Shown: positions 10,640 to 22,075, counted from the stretch's first letter. The stretch: DNA of 64,000 nucleotides from Conchocele bisecta (GCA_029237695.1 JAQRGA010000131.1:1-64000), one strand, 5' to 3'. Notes: generated from the sequence alone by a model not told the origin. A program made the numbers and translations.

Positions 10640-11290
10640 AGGCTTCAACCCTTACACATACTACCCATGTGAAGTTTGAAGTTAATTTGTAAAGCGGTTG
10701 GAGATATCTAGAATACTTTAAACAACTTTAACCTAAATAAAAAAAACGTCAATTTCAAAGTACGGGTTAGGTATAGAATGAAAATATGGATGATGATAAA
10801 CACACATGTGAAGTTTCGAGTAAATTGGTGAAGAGTTTTCAGCGATATAGTGTTCTTAAAAACTTTAACGTAAATAAAAAAGTCATTTGACCTTGACAGT
10901 GGGCACAAGAGCCGCATAGGTCGGGCGTGGAATGACAATATGGATCATGATAAACACCCCATGTGAAGTTTCGTGAAGATTCTGTAAGGTAAATCCAAAA
11001 AAACTTTAAGGATAATTTCAAAGTAATTTGACCTTCACATTAGGCTTAGGCGCCGCACGGATCGGGCGTATAATGAGAACATGGATGATGATACAGATAC
11101 ATGTGAAGTTTGGAGTGAATTGGCGAAGCCGTTTCAGAGATTCTTAAATTTTTTAACTTAAATCCAACAAAAATTTAAGGTAAATTTCAAAGTAAATAGA
11201 CCTTGACATTGGGCACAGGAGCAAAATGACAATTTGGATCATGATGAAACACCCATGTTGAGGTTTTGATAATATACGGAAAAACTTTAA
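10640..11290. repeat. Diverged 130-165 bp tandem repeat
   Basis: The phrase CATGTGAAGTTT recurs at about 10669, 10805, 10969 and 11099. Each is followed by a GAATTGGTGAAG-type text and AACTTTAACCTAAAT, and preceded by TGGATGATGATAA. A lone relative lies near 45745-45960. Confidence 0.7.
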
Positions 11291-11490
11291 CCAAAAACTT
11301 TAACCTGGTATGCACGTACTACGTCCGTACGCTAATGTGCGACTATATCGCAAGCGGGAGCGACAAGAGATCTATGATAATCGGCGAACACGGCTACCAG
11401 AAAAAAGTGTACATTGCAAGTGAGGTTTTATTGCACCTGTTGCAAGGTGCATGGTCACGTGGTTACAACAACAACAACAATGGCTAAAAA

Positions 11491-11649
11491 GTATGATAGT
11501 CAGTCAATTTCACATTAACAATGTTTTCTTGTAAACAATTATATTATTGGACTTTGCTCAATAAATGTAAATCCATCAACTGAAATTTCAAGACGATCCT
11601 AAATTTGCACTTACGAACATTTTAGTCGTACGAAGTTTAGTGAAATAGG
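11491..11649. mobile_element. Family A element, half copy
   Basis: The right terminus TTTAGTCGTACGAAGTTTAG is intact; the left side begins inside the element (ATTTCACATTAACAATG). Confidence 0.7.
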
Positions 11650-11689
11650 CCCCTGGGCTTGGTGTATAAGCAATGTGTTGTTGGTGATC

Positions 11690-12500
11690 ATCAGGACCTA
11701 TATTATTGGAATCCGATGGAAATGGTGACTTTTTACCATTTTGCGGCTAGCCTGAATGATGTAATCATCCGATTTCGATAACAATTACACAGAGAGATAC
11801 CTTCGACTTGATATATGATATAGAGAAAAGTAGGTTAGTGCCGTGAATGGGAAATATATCTGGCAAGGCTAATTAGGAAACGGGATGGGCGAGGCTCTGC
11901 CGAGCCCATCCCATCTCCGTGCCCCGCCAGATATGTTTTCCCATTCACGTCACTAACCTACTATTGTATTTATCCCGTCAACACTACTCTTAACTTTAAA
12001 ATGCAAAAAATAACCCCAGCCGCATCCTCAAAATCGGAGAATCGAACCACACATATTCATACGCAGTGTTTTAGGTCGTATTGACAGGATATAAAAAATG
12101 TTTCACGGCACCGTGTTTCACGGCACATACACACGGGATAAACGAACATATTCAGTCAAAAATTAAATTTGATTCCTATTGCCATCCAGACCAGCAGTTT
12201 TTATCCAAAGGTCATCAGTTTAAAAACTCTTAACAGAGCATTGACTACCGATTATTCTTGCCAAGTGTGTTCGAAATCGGCAGATCTTTTAGGAATTATA
12301 CCTACGTTTCTACAGCAGCCGTGTTGGATTATGTGACAACCTTCATTTTAACAAATCTAAAAAGACTTCATCCATAGATCATCACTGTGAAGTTGGACCA
12401 AAATCAGCCGGGCGGTTCCAGAAGTAAACGTTTGAAACTGTGGACGGACGTACGGACAACGGATGGAAAGTGGAAACAATAGTTCAATTGAGTCTTTGGC
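11690..12500. repeat. Hairpin-bearing dispersed repeat
   Basis: It contains a long hairpin at 11828-11961 and a tRNA-B-box-like GGTTCGATTCTCC on the minus strand near 12050. One arm-like stretch recurs at 13966-14022 (CCAGATATGC...CACTAATCTACTA). About 12340-12500 resembles a CGGACGTACGGAC dispersed repeat. No gene seen. Confidence 0.45.
11828..11961. repeat. Long hairpin
   Basis: Outer arms: AAAGTAGGTTAGTG with CACTAACCTAC, and GAATGGGAAA with TTTTCCCATTC. Inner stem: GGGATGGGC with GCCCATCCC around GAGGCTCTGCCGA. Confidence 0.85.
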
Positions 12501-12617
12501 TCAGGTGAGCTAAACATGTGTAACACAGATTTCAGACAGATACAGGAACGTCATTTTTATGGATCCATTGTCCAGTGGAAACTATGGATTGACCGGCTTT
12601 GATTACAACAGTTTTAA

Positions 12618-13084
12618 TTAAAGGTACATGCCCACTCAGTAGGCACATGTTCTTTATAGGAATTAAATAAGTGTATAATAATGTCACTATTCCACCAGTT
12701 CTAAAAATTACGAGTGCCCGCTATACAGATATAATAATTTAGTAATATTTATTTTACTGACAGTGACTCGAGGTGGTATCAGGTTGTTTTCATATGCAAA
12801 TGAGGTATGATATTTTTTAATTATTTATACTACATGTAATTAAATGTCACCTGAAAAAATAATATTTTCGACAGATTATAAAGTATGATCATTGCACATC
12901 AAAAATAAATACGGTATCGCACCTATTATCAGTGTGGAAATTTACGTCTGATATAAAATGTATAATAATGCCAATCAATACGTGGGTAATGATGAATGAA
13001 TGTTTATTTTTCCAGATAATGGCTCAGATGATGTCTATGATATAAAGAACATGTTGTGCCTACTGAGTGGGCATGTACCTTTAA
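12618..13084. mobile_element. Family D TTAA element, full length (copy 2)
   Basis: It starts TTAAAGGTACATGCCCACTC and ends GAGTGGGCATGTACCTTTAA, so both ends are perfect inverted repeats inside TTAA. The length is 467 bp. The octamer ATGCAAAT is at about 12796. The class is either piggyBac-like or Kolobok-like, both TTAA-targeting. Confidence 0.85.
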
Positions 13085-13246
13085 AGCCACAGTTTGAGAG
13101 CTCAAACCCGGATTTGAGGAATTATTTTGTACATCGATATCTCAAATCGGAGGAATATGTTGTGAATTTGGTGCTTACATGTACAACCCGTGTTTGAGGT
13201 TCGGATTTGGGGTTTTATGCGCGCAGTGCACAATCATTACTCAAAC

Positions 13247-13555
13247 CAGTAGCCTATTTCATCAAAATTGCAATGTATATTTATCTTTGTTAAGTAGACC
13301 TTGAGGGAAACATTTTCAATTTAAGAATACATTTATTATTTTGTATTATACTGAATTTATTACATTATCACAACCATTTTGGTTGTGATAATTTAATGAA
13401 TTCAGTATAATAATTGTGCATACGTTTAAATCATCAAATATACGCAGTCGTTAGTTCTATATGAAATAATGCTTTTCGGGAAAAATAAATGATCACTTCC
13501 TCAAATTACTTTGCTAGGTAAGTATGCTTTGCAATTTTTGGTGAAATATACTACT
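13247..13555. mobile_element. Family C palindromic MITE, full length (copy 2)
   Basis: The ends are CAGTAGCCTATTTCATCAAA and GGTGAAATATACTACTG. The core is a near-perfect palindrome around TCACAACCATTTTGGTTGTGA. Confidence 0.85.
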
Positions 13556-13599
13556 GTATTGACTATCCATCGAGATCGCGATTGGTGGTTATTATTGAA

Positions 13600-14030
13600 A
13601 CACGGGTTTGAGGTTTGTTTGTTTGTTTATTGGTGTGTAATGGCCTATCAACAGCTATGGTCATGTAAGGCCAGGCAAATGGGTTCGATCCCATTTTAAC
13701 CTGATGCATTGGGGGGAAAATCCCAAAATCAGAACCAAATATTTACATCGAGAAAAAATATATTCAGCCCCGAAATTAGAATAACCCGACCTGATGCCAG
13801 GTGCATACCACACCAAACTCGCTTGGCCCCTTCCCCTAAAATAGGATTACGAATAATCGTAATACTCACATTAGGGATATAACCAGATTCAACCATCACG
13901 TACAATATACCAAAGACGTATGTGAGGGCCAAACCATGTCTCCAGTTGGAATTCCGGTAAGGATGAACACCTTGCCAGATATGCATACCCATTCACGGCA
14001 CTAATCTACTATTCTCTATTTACTCGTCAA
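13600..14030. repeat. Dispersed repeat with GGTTCGATCC and one hairpin arm
   Basis: It contains GGCCTATCAACAGCTATGG (also at ~555), GGGTTCGATCCC near 13681, and at 13966-14022 one arm of the 11828-11961 hairpin family. An 87-codon antisense frame here is not supported as a gene. Confidence 0.45.
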
Positions 14031-14187
14031 TTGCACAATGATTTCTTAGGGGTTTGAAGCTCATCCTGTGTTTGAGGAACGATGGTGCATTTGGTTTGAC
14101 ATACATTTACACTATTAATGTACAAGGAAACACAACTTGTATAAGTATAATGTCCCCAAATAGCATTTAGTACAACTACATACATAC

Positions 14188-14846
14188 CAGCGATCCAACG
14201 CTACGATGTTCTGCCAACGACATGTCATAATACGTGTTTGAGCAAGGTACACGCGTTCCAAGACTGCTCAGCGCTACGTTGTCCGGTATTGAAACGGGTG
14301 GATCAACCTGCGAAGCCATGTTTCCACTTTCAGCAGGTAAATCAGATCCCGGTTCGGAGTTCAATTCGTCGACGGACATCTCAAACCACTCCAAGCCTTC
14401 ATTCGATGTCGTTGTCGACATAGGGTGTTCATTATTTCCATCGATTGCATGGAGACTATCGCTAATATCAGGTGGCCTCCACTGGTGCCGCACTCTGTTT
14501 GCATCACAGACGTTGTTATGTTCCATCTGGTGGCATGAAGGTCCCTCTTTTGTTTCCATAGTGGCCTGTTCGTCACTACTATCTTGTCCCTCAACTGGAC
14601 TTGGGCTTCGACACGGAGATTGCTCTCGGACGTGTGTTGAGTTAATGTACGTATTCGTTTCGGTCTGGTAGCTTTTATCACGTGCAGCAGCTTCGTTGTC
14701 GTGACTATTGTCGCATGCCGTTGGTGTGGTTGGCTCTGTTGTGGCATCAGTGTCGGTTCCGACACACCGAGTCTGTCTGTTGGACAGCATATGATGTTGA
14801 TTTGGTTCTGCCATATTTCTATATGACGGGCCCTCTCGCATCAATT
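14188..14846 (-). CDS. Internal coding exon of an unknown gene, about 219 codons
   Basis: On the minus strand the open frame is bounded by an acceptor, TTGTTATTTCAG|AATTGATGCGAG, at 14847/14846 and a textbook donor, GATCGCTG|GTATGTATG, at 14188/14187. The 659-bp exon would enter in phase 1 and leave in phase 0, with no stop inside. The peptide is hydrophilic and rich in Ser, Thr, Asp, Glu and Asn (for example SPCRSPSPVEGQDSSDEQ), with acidic motifs such as EWFEMSVDELNSEPGSD. It looks like an intrinsically disordered linker or cytoplasmic tail, perhaps with phosphorylation sites. I do not recognise the gene. The 5' half of this exon is duplicated at 15906-16191, where it is cut by the minisatellite. 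Only about three differences per ~670 bp separate the duplicates, so the duplication is very recent or an assembly artefact. Confidence 0.5.
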
Positions 14847-15021
14847 CTGAAATAACAATTGCTCAGTTGTAGAAATGTGTCAACCAATCTGATCGAATGC
14901 CCCGAACGGAGCCAAACGAGGTTACGGAATTAAAACAAGGACATTGTTATCACTAGGCTAATCCCCTCGTTGGCAACCTTGATAATAATAATAAAAACAA
15001 ACTTTAACACGTTGACCTTAC

Positions 15022-15074
15022 CAACAATGTGAACATAAATCCTCAGTGACCTTGGGCGGTCGGACGTGGGTCTT
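15022..15074 (-). CDS. Possible 53-bp upstream mini-exon
   Basis: It has a good acceptor (GCTTTGGTTTGCAG|AAGACC) and donor (CATTGTTG|GTAAGG). In the frame that leaves one base at its 3' end it joins the 14188-14846 exon without a stop. The peptide would contain PTSDRPRSLRIYVHIV. The segment is duplicated at 16367-16419. It could instead be part of a dispersed repeat. Confidence 0.22.
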
Positions 15075-15236
15075 CTGCAAACCAAAGCACCATCAATAGA
15101 CGAACATTGCGGCCGAATATTATCAAAATCGGACAAGGGTTATTGAAAGTTATTGAAAAATGAAAGTTGTTACTAACGCACGTACGTACACACGTATGTA
15201 CGTACACGGACTAACGATATATCCTCTTGTCTATCG

Positions 15237-15905
15237 GACATGGGGCATATGGTATTTGTGGCCAGTCTAGCACCTGTATATATGGCTGTGACTGGAGACA
15301 TGGGGCCTAGATATTTCTGGCCAGTCTAGCTCCTGCATATGTGGCTGTGACTGGTGTCATGGGGCCTATAGTATATGTGGCCAGTCTGGCACCTGCATAT
15401 GTGGCCGTGACTGGAGACATAGAGCCTATGGTATCTGTAGCCTGTCTAGCTCCAGTATATGTGGCTGTGACTCGAGACATGGGGCCTATGGTATTTGCTG
15501 CCAGTCTAGCTTGTATGTGATAGACATGGGGCCTATGGTATTTGTGGCCAGCTGCTCCCGGATATGTGGCTGTGACTGGAGACATGACCTATGGTATTTG
15601 TGGCCAGTCCAGCTCAGTCATGCTATGGTATTTGTGCCAGTCCTAGCTCTGTATGTGCTGTGTACCTGATGACATGGGGGCCTATGGTAATTTGTGGCCA
15701 GTCAGCTCCGTATATGTGGCTGTGACTGAGACATTTGTGGAGCCTATGGTATGCTTGACCTGGCCAGTCCAGCTCCTGTATAGGCGTGACTCGAGACATG
15801 GGGCCTTTGGTATTTGCGGCCAGTCTAGCTCTTGTATATGTGGCTGTGACTGGAGACATGGGGCCTATGGTATTTGTGGCCAGTCTAGCCCCGGTATATG
15901 TGGCT
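15237..15905 (+). repeat. 60-bp minisatellite, first block, with a disrupted zone
   Basis: Units of the type TGTGGCTGTGACTGGAGACA recur every 60 bp. From about 15505 to 15790 there are many single-base insertions and deletions (for example GGCCAGTCAGCTCCG), unlike the rest of the array. Confidence 0.85.
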
Positions 15906-16191
15906 GTGGCCTGTTCGTCACTACTATCTTGTCCCTCAACTGGACTTGGGCTTCGACACGGAGATTGCTCTCGGACGTGTGTTGAGTTAATGTACGTATT
16001 CGTTTCGGTCTGGTAGCTTTTATCACGTGCAGCATCTTCGTTGTCGTGACTATTGTCGCATGCCGTTGGTGTGGTTGCCTCTGTTGTGGCATCAGTGTCG
16101 GTTCCGACACACCGAGTCTGTCTGTTGGACAGCATATAATGTTGATTTGGTTCTGCCATATTTCTATATGACGGGCCCTCTCGCATCAATT
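15906..16191 (-). pseudogene. Truncated duplicate of the 14188-14846 exon fused to minisatellite
   Basis: On the minus strand it starts at the duplicated acceptor near 16191. It encodes the same N-terminal ~95 residues as the first exon (MAEPNQHYMLSNRQTRCVG, one of few changes H to Y), then passes at 15906 into the minisatellite without a stop for tens of codons. The fusion removes the C-terminal half and the donor site. Expression is unlikely. The minisatellite-encoded tail (ATYTGARLATNTIG type) is a by-product of the 60-bp unit lacking stops. Confidence 0.6.
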
Positions 16192-16582
16192 CTGAAATAA
16201 CAATTGCTCAGTTGTAGAAATGTGTCAACCAATCTGATCGAATGCCCCGAACGGAGCCAAACGAGGTTACGGAATTAAAACAAGGACATTGTTATCACTA
16301 GGCTAATCCCCTCGTTGGCAACCTTGATAATAATAATAAAAACAAACTTTAACACGTTGACCTTACCAACAATGTGAACATAAATCCTCAGTGACCTTGG
16401 GCGGTCGGACGTGGGTCTTCTGCAAACCAAAGCACCATCAATAGACGAACATTGCGGCCGAATATTATCAAAATCGGACAAGGGTTATTGAAAGTTATTG
16501 AAAAATGAAAGTTGTTACTAACGCACGTACGTACACACGTATGTACGTACACGGACTAACGATATATCCTCTTTTCTATCGG

Positions 16583-19500
16583 ACATGGGGCATATGGTAT
16601 TTGTGGCCAGTCTAGCACCTGTATATATGGCTGTGACTGGAGACATGGGGCCTATGATATTTCTGGCCAGTCTAGCTCCTGCATATGTGGCTGTGACTGG
16701 TGTCATGGGGCCTATAGTATATGTGGCCAGTCTGGCACCTGCATATGTGGCCGTGACTGGAGACATAGAGCCTATGGTATCTGTAGCCTGTCTAGCTCCA
16801 GTATATGTGGCTGTGACTCGAGACATGGGGCCTATGGTATTTGCGGCCAGTCTAGCTCTTGTATATGTGACTGGAGACATGGGGCCTATGGTATTTGTGG
16901 CCAGTCTAGCTCCGGTATATGTGGCTGTGACTGGAGACATGAGGCCTATGGTATTTGTGGCCAGTCCAGCTCCTGTATATGTGGCTGTGACTCGAGACAT
17001 GGGGCCTATGGTATTTGCGGCCAGTCTAGCTCTTGTATATGTGGCTGTGACTGGAGACATGGGGCCTATGGTATTTGTGGCCAGTCTAGCCCCGGTATAT
17101 GTGGCTGTGACTGGAGACATGAGGCCTATGGTATTTGTGGCCAGTCCAGCTCCTGTATATGTGGCCGTGACTGGAGACATGGGAACTACATGGTATTTGT
17201 GTCCAGTCTAGCTCCTGTATATGTGGCTGTGACTGGAGACATGGGGCCTATGGTATTTGTGGCCAGTCTAGCTCCTGTATATGTGGTTGTCACTGGAGAA
17301 ATGGGGCCTATGGTAGATGTCACCAGTCTAGCTCCTGTATATGTGGCTGTGACTGGAGACATAGGGCATATGTTATTTGTTGCCAGTCTAGCTTCTATAT
17401 ATGTGGCTGTGACTGGAGACATGGGGCCTACGGTATTTGTGGCCAGTCTACCTCCTGTATACGTGACCGTGACAGGAGACATGTGGCCTATGGTATTTGT
17501 GGCCACTCTAGCTCCTGTATATGTGGCTGTGACTGGAGACATGGGGCCTATGGTATTTGTGGCAGTCTATCTCCTGTATATATGAATGTGACAGAAGACA
17601 TGGGGCCTATGGTATTTGTGGCCAGTCTAGCTCCTGTATATGTGGCTGTGACTGGACACATGGGGCATATGGTATGTGTGGCCAGTCTAGCTCCTGTATA
17701 TGTGGCTGTGACTGGAGACATGGGGCCTGTGGTATTTGTGGCCAGTCTAGCTCCTGTATATGTGGTTGTGATTGGAGACATGGGGCTTATGGTATTGGTG
17801 GCCAGTGTGGCTCCAGTATATGTGAATGTGATAGGAGACATGGGATCTATGGTATTTGTGGCCAGTGTAGCTCCTGTATATGTGGTTGTGATTGGAGACA
17901 TGGGGCCTATGGTATTTTTGGCCAGTCTAGCTCCTGTTTATGTAACCGTGACTGGAGACATGGGGCCTATGGTATTTGTGGCCAGTGTAGCTCCTGCATA
18001 TGTGGCTGTGACTAGAGACATGGTGCCTATGGCATTTGTGGCAAGTCTTGCTCCTGTATATGTGGTTGTGATTGGAGACATGGGGCCTATGGTATTTGTG
18101 GGCAATCTAGCTCCTGTATATGTGGCTGTGACTGGAGACATGGGGCCTATGGTATTTGTGGCAGTCCAGCTCCTGTATATGTGGCTGTGACTGGAGACGT
18201 GAGGCCTATGGCATTTGTGGCCAGTCTAGCTCTTGTATATGTAGATGTGACTGGAGACATGGGGCCTATGGTATTTGTGGCCAGTCTAGCTCCTGTGTAT
18301 GTGGCAGTGACTGGAGACATGGGGCCTATTGTATTTGTGGCCCGTCTAGCTCCAGTATATGTGTCTGTGACAGGACACATGGGGCGTATTGTATTTGTGG
18401 CCAGTCTAGCTCCTGTGTATGTGGCTGTGACTGGAGACATGGAGCCTATGGTATTTGTGGCCAGTCTAGCACCTGTATGTGTGGCTGTAACTGGAGACAT
18501 GAGGCCTATGGTGTTTGTGGCCAGTCTAGCTCCTGTATATGTGGCTGTGACTGAAGACGTGGGGCGTCGTATGGTATTTGCGGCCAGTCTAGCTTCTGTT
18601 TATGTGGCTGTGACGGAAGACATGGGGCCTATGGTATATGTGGCCAGTCTAACTCCTGTATATGTGACCGTGACAGGAGACATGGGGCCTATATGTATTT
18701 GTGGCAAGTCTAGCTCCTGTATATGTGGCTGTGACTGGAGACATGGGGCATATGGTATTTGTGGCCAGTCTAGCTCCTGTATATGGGGCTGTGACTGGAG
18801 ACATGGGCCTATGGTATTTGTGGCCAGTCTAGCTGCTGTATATGTGGCTGTGACTGGGGACATGGTGCCTATTGTATTTGTGGCCAGTCTAGCTCCTGTA
18901 TATGTGGTTGTGATGGGAGACATGGGGCCTATGGTATTTTTGGCCAGTCTAGCTCCTGTTTATGTAACCGTGACTGGAGACATGTGGCCTATGGTATTTG
19001 TGGCCAGTGTAGCTCCTGCATATGTGGCTGTGACTAGAGACATGGTGCCTATGGCATTTGTGGCCAGTCTTGCTCCTGTATATGTGCTTGTGATTGGAGA
19101 CATGGGGCCTATGGTATTTGTGGGCAATCTAGCTCCTGTATATGTGGCTGTGACTGGAGACATGGGGCCTATGGTATTTGTGGCAGTCCAGCTCCTGTAT
19201 ATGTGGCTGTGACTGGAGACGTGAGGCCTATGGCATTTGTGGCCAGTCTAGCTCTTGTATATGTGGATGTGACTGGAGACATGGGGCCTATGGTATTTGT
19301 GGCCAGTCTAGCTCCTGTGTATGTGGCAGTGACTGGAGACATGGGGCCTATTGTATTTGTGGCCCGTCTAGCTCCAGTATTTGTGTCTGTGACAGGAAAC
19401 ATGGGGCGTATTGTATTTGTGGCCAGTCTAGCTCCTGTGTATGTGGCTGTGACTGGAGACATGGGGCCTATGGTATTTGTGGCCAGTCTAGCACCTGTAT

Positions 19501-20085
19501 GTGTGGCTGTAATTGGAGACATGAGGCCTATGGTATTTGCGGCCAGTCTAGCTTCTGTTTATGTGGCTGTGACGGAAGACATGGGGCCTATGGTATATGT
19601 GGCCAGTCTAGCTCCTGTATATGTGACCGTGACAGGAGACATGGGGCCTATATGTATTTGTGGCAAGTCTAGCTCCTGTATATGTGGCTGTGACTGGAGA
19701 CATGGGGCCTATGGTATTTGTGGCCAGTCTAGCTCCTGTATATGGGGCTGTGACTGGAGACATGGGCCTATGGTATTTGTGGCCAGTCTAGCTGCTGTAT
19801 ATGTGGTTGTGACAGGAGACATGGGGCCTATGGTATTGGTGGCCAGTCTAGCTCCTGTATATGTGTCAGTGACAGGAAACATGGGGCGTATTGTATTTGT
19901 GTCCAGTCTAGCTCCTGTATATGTGGCTGTGACTGGAGACATGGGGCCTATGGTATTTGTGGCCAGTCTAGCTCCTGTATATGTGGTTGTCACTGGAGAA
20001 ATGGGGCCTATGGTAGATGTCACCAGTCTAGCTCCTGTATATGTGGCTGTGACTGGAGACATAGGGCATATGTTATTTGTTATTT
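16583..20085 (+). repeat. 60-bp minisatellite, main array (about 58 units)
   Basis: The consensus unit contains TGGAGACATGGGGCCTATGG and TATTTGTGGCCAGTCTAGCT. Because 60 is divisible by three and the unit lacks stops in at least three frames, long frames arise on both strands (20-residue peptide repeats such as MGPMVFVASLAPVYVAVTGD). Variant units repeat at a higher order: the block with GGCAGTCCAGCTCC at about 18162 recurs at about 19184, 1022 bp later (17 units). A variant with CACTGGAGAAATGGGGCC occurs at 17290 and 19990. Confidence 0.95.
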
Positions 20086-20104
20086 CAACATATATATTCG
20101 CCTG

Positions 20105-20262
20105 TATGTGCACTTAACTATCTTGTACCACATTCGTGTCTTACATCCACCTTGTGGGAGACGAATTCATATAAGCTTCACGCTGGTTTTCATATCCCTG
20201 TCATTGTATACCTTGTATTGTACCATATACTGTCGAATAAATATTGTTTAAACTAAACTAAT
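20105..20262 (+). mobile_element. Possible LINE 3' end with (TAAAC)n tail
   Basis: An AATAAA-like signal (GAATAAATATTG) lies at about 20235, followed by TTTAAACTAAACTAA, the kind of short tandem tail that ends non-LTR elements. No coding part remains. Confidence 0.35.
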
Positions 20263-21131
20263 ATATCATGGACAATTATATCGTTACCAACGCAGCGTCT
20301 TCACGCGATATGGAACCCAGCGTCAAAATAACGTTACGTTAATGTTATGCTCCTTATTGTTCAAAAGAAGAATAACATGTCCATGTTTTCATTCGTGCTC
20401 GCACAATGGGTTATTATTTTTCAAAATAAACGGTATAAAATAAATTTTTTTTTTATAATACATGCACTTCCGACAGCTAAGTCAGGCAATGCAATGCACC
20501 TTTGTTCAAACATACCACCTGAAATACCAGCAGTAACATTATTGATTGCTGACGTTGTCGAAGTGGATTCCCTTTATGCGGCTGTTCGTGTACGGTATTA
20601 AAAAATGAAATCAGATAGCGCAAGATTGGGCGAATATGGAGGATTGAATAACGTCTCAATCGACGATATTTGATAATAGATTCATCCACTGTAACCACTC
20701 AATTGGACAAATGTACAGATGTCACTTTAACTATCCTAAAACTCGAGAGAAATTGGTAACTCGCCTGGCCTTCTGCTACATGTTCACCATCATCGGGATC
20801 CATCTAGCCATATGTATCCTCATATTTAAATCTTTTTAATCACACAATGATTTCAACCGATCTGGCATTTCACGAAAAGTGGTTAGTTGACCAGGACTTT
20901 TACTGTGCGTCACAACGTCTGACGGACGTCACTTTTTGACATCCATGTCTGGCCTAGCCTTTCGCACCTTCATGTCCATTGTCTATCCGACTGTATCGTT
21001 CGCATATTTTCATCCCGTTGATGGACTTTCTCTCATCATCAATATCTCGTGTTTTGTGTTAAAATACAAATTTTTTAATATAATCGCTGGCCGTCGTTAA
21101 TCTACATCATTTCCGGTCATGATGTCAGATT
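20263..21131. other. Stretch without recognised feature
   Basis: AT-rich single-copy-looking DNA; short frames on both strands have no splice or codon support. Nothing named. Confidence 0.4.
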
Positions 21132-21660
21132 TTTAAAATATGTCGTCGCATACGAAATGCTAAATAATGTCGATATTATTCCCCAAAATTATTTCAGACA
21201 GCAGCAAACAACAGGGAAACGCCAACACTTCTCACTCTGCCTTATTTGAAAAGTATTCATACGAAATTGAAAACATGACGTTACATTAGCAACTGCAACA
21301 CGAGCCATACACATTAGTTTCATACTTTGTCTTGGGAGACACTTGACCAGGCTACGAGATATCCAAATTTGGTTGATATGCCATAAAAGATGACACATCT
21401 ATAGGACTTGTCCGGATATTTTATCAACACCCCTTGTATACGCCGTTGATAAAAACGTCGTCATTTCGACGTCATTGATCTAAAACGCCATATAAGTTTT
21501 TAACACGCGTCATAAAAATACTTCTAAAATGAAAAATAATTGGGATACATTTATTATTTTTGCGGCATATGGCTTTTAAAAGATGTACAATTCAGAATAT
21601 GCGAAAAAGTAAAAACTGAAAATGTTGTCATTAAGCCCGGTTTTCGCACGGCGCGGCTCA
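21132..21660 (+). repeat. Left arm of a large inverted repeat (family T)
   Basis: The sequence from TTTTAAAATATGTCGTCGC to GCGCGGCTCATATATA is mirrored at 22076-22612 with roughly 85% identity by eye. Confidence 0.85.
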
Positions 21661-21706
21661 TATATATATGGGCCGCGTCATGCGAAAACCGGGCTTAATG
21701 ACAAAC
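21624..21706. repeat. Two abutting T termini forming a hairpin
   Basis: GTCATTAAGCCCGGTTTTCG...GGCTCATATATATATGGGCC...CGAAAACCGGGCTTAATGAC: two element ends meet head to head across a TATATATA stretch. Confidence 0.85.
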
Positions 21707-22075
21707 ATTTCATTTTTCACTTTTTTGCATATTCTGAATAGCGCCTCTTTTAAAAGGCATATACCACCAAAAATATCAATGTACCTCAATTATTGTTCAT
21801 GTTACATGTATTTTTGTAACACGTGGTAGAAGCGCAAACGACGTTTTAGCTCAATGACGTCGCAATTACGACGTTAACATTAACAGGCGACTTCAACGTC
21901 AATAAGAACGTTTAAGCGTTATGGAGTAGTAAACGAATAGGCTGCCATGTAGGTTGATTTTAAGTTATGTATGTATAATTGTATACTATTAGTGAATAAT
22001 TGACAAACGACACGTAACCTTGGGCAAAGTCAACATTATCTTGTGTGTACATTTTGCACAACTACGAACGCCAAA

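Larger units (their letters stand above)
14561..15905. repeat. 1345-bp tandem duplication, first unit
   Basis: It runs from GTGGCCTGTTCGTCACTAC inside the exon, through the intron, into minisatellite. The next unit begins at 15906 with the same sequence. Junction microhomology GTGGC is shared by exon and minisatellite. Confidence 0.85.

Noticed and set aside
14361..14765. Alternative frames over the 14188-14846 exon
   Set aside because: They lack the matching splice sites; the 222-codon frame explains the region better.
16583..20117. Long open frames on both strands (up to 343 codons) as a repeat protein gene
   Set aside because: They are produced by a 60-bp stop-free minisatellite unit in several frames at once; no start, splice or unique flanking coding sequence supports translation.
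20347..20601. 84-codon plus-strand frame as a gene
   Set aside because: AT-rich, no splice or start support and no recognisable motif.
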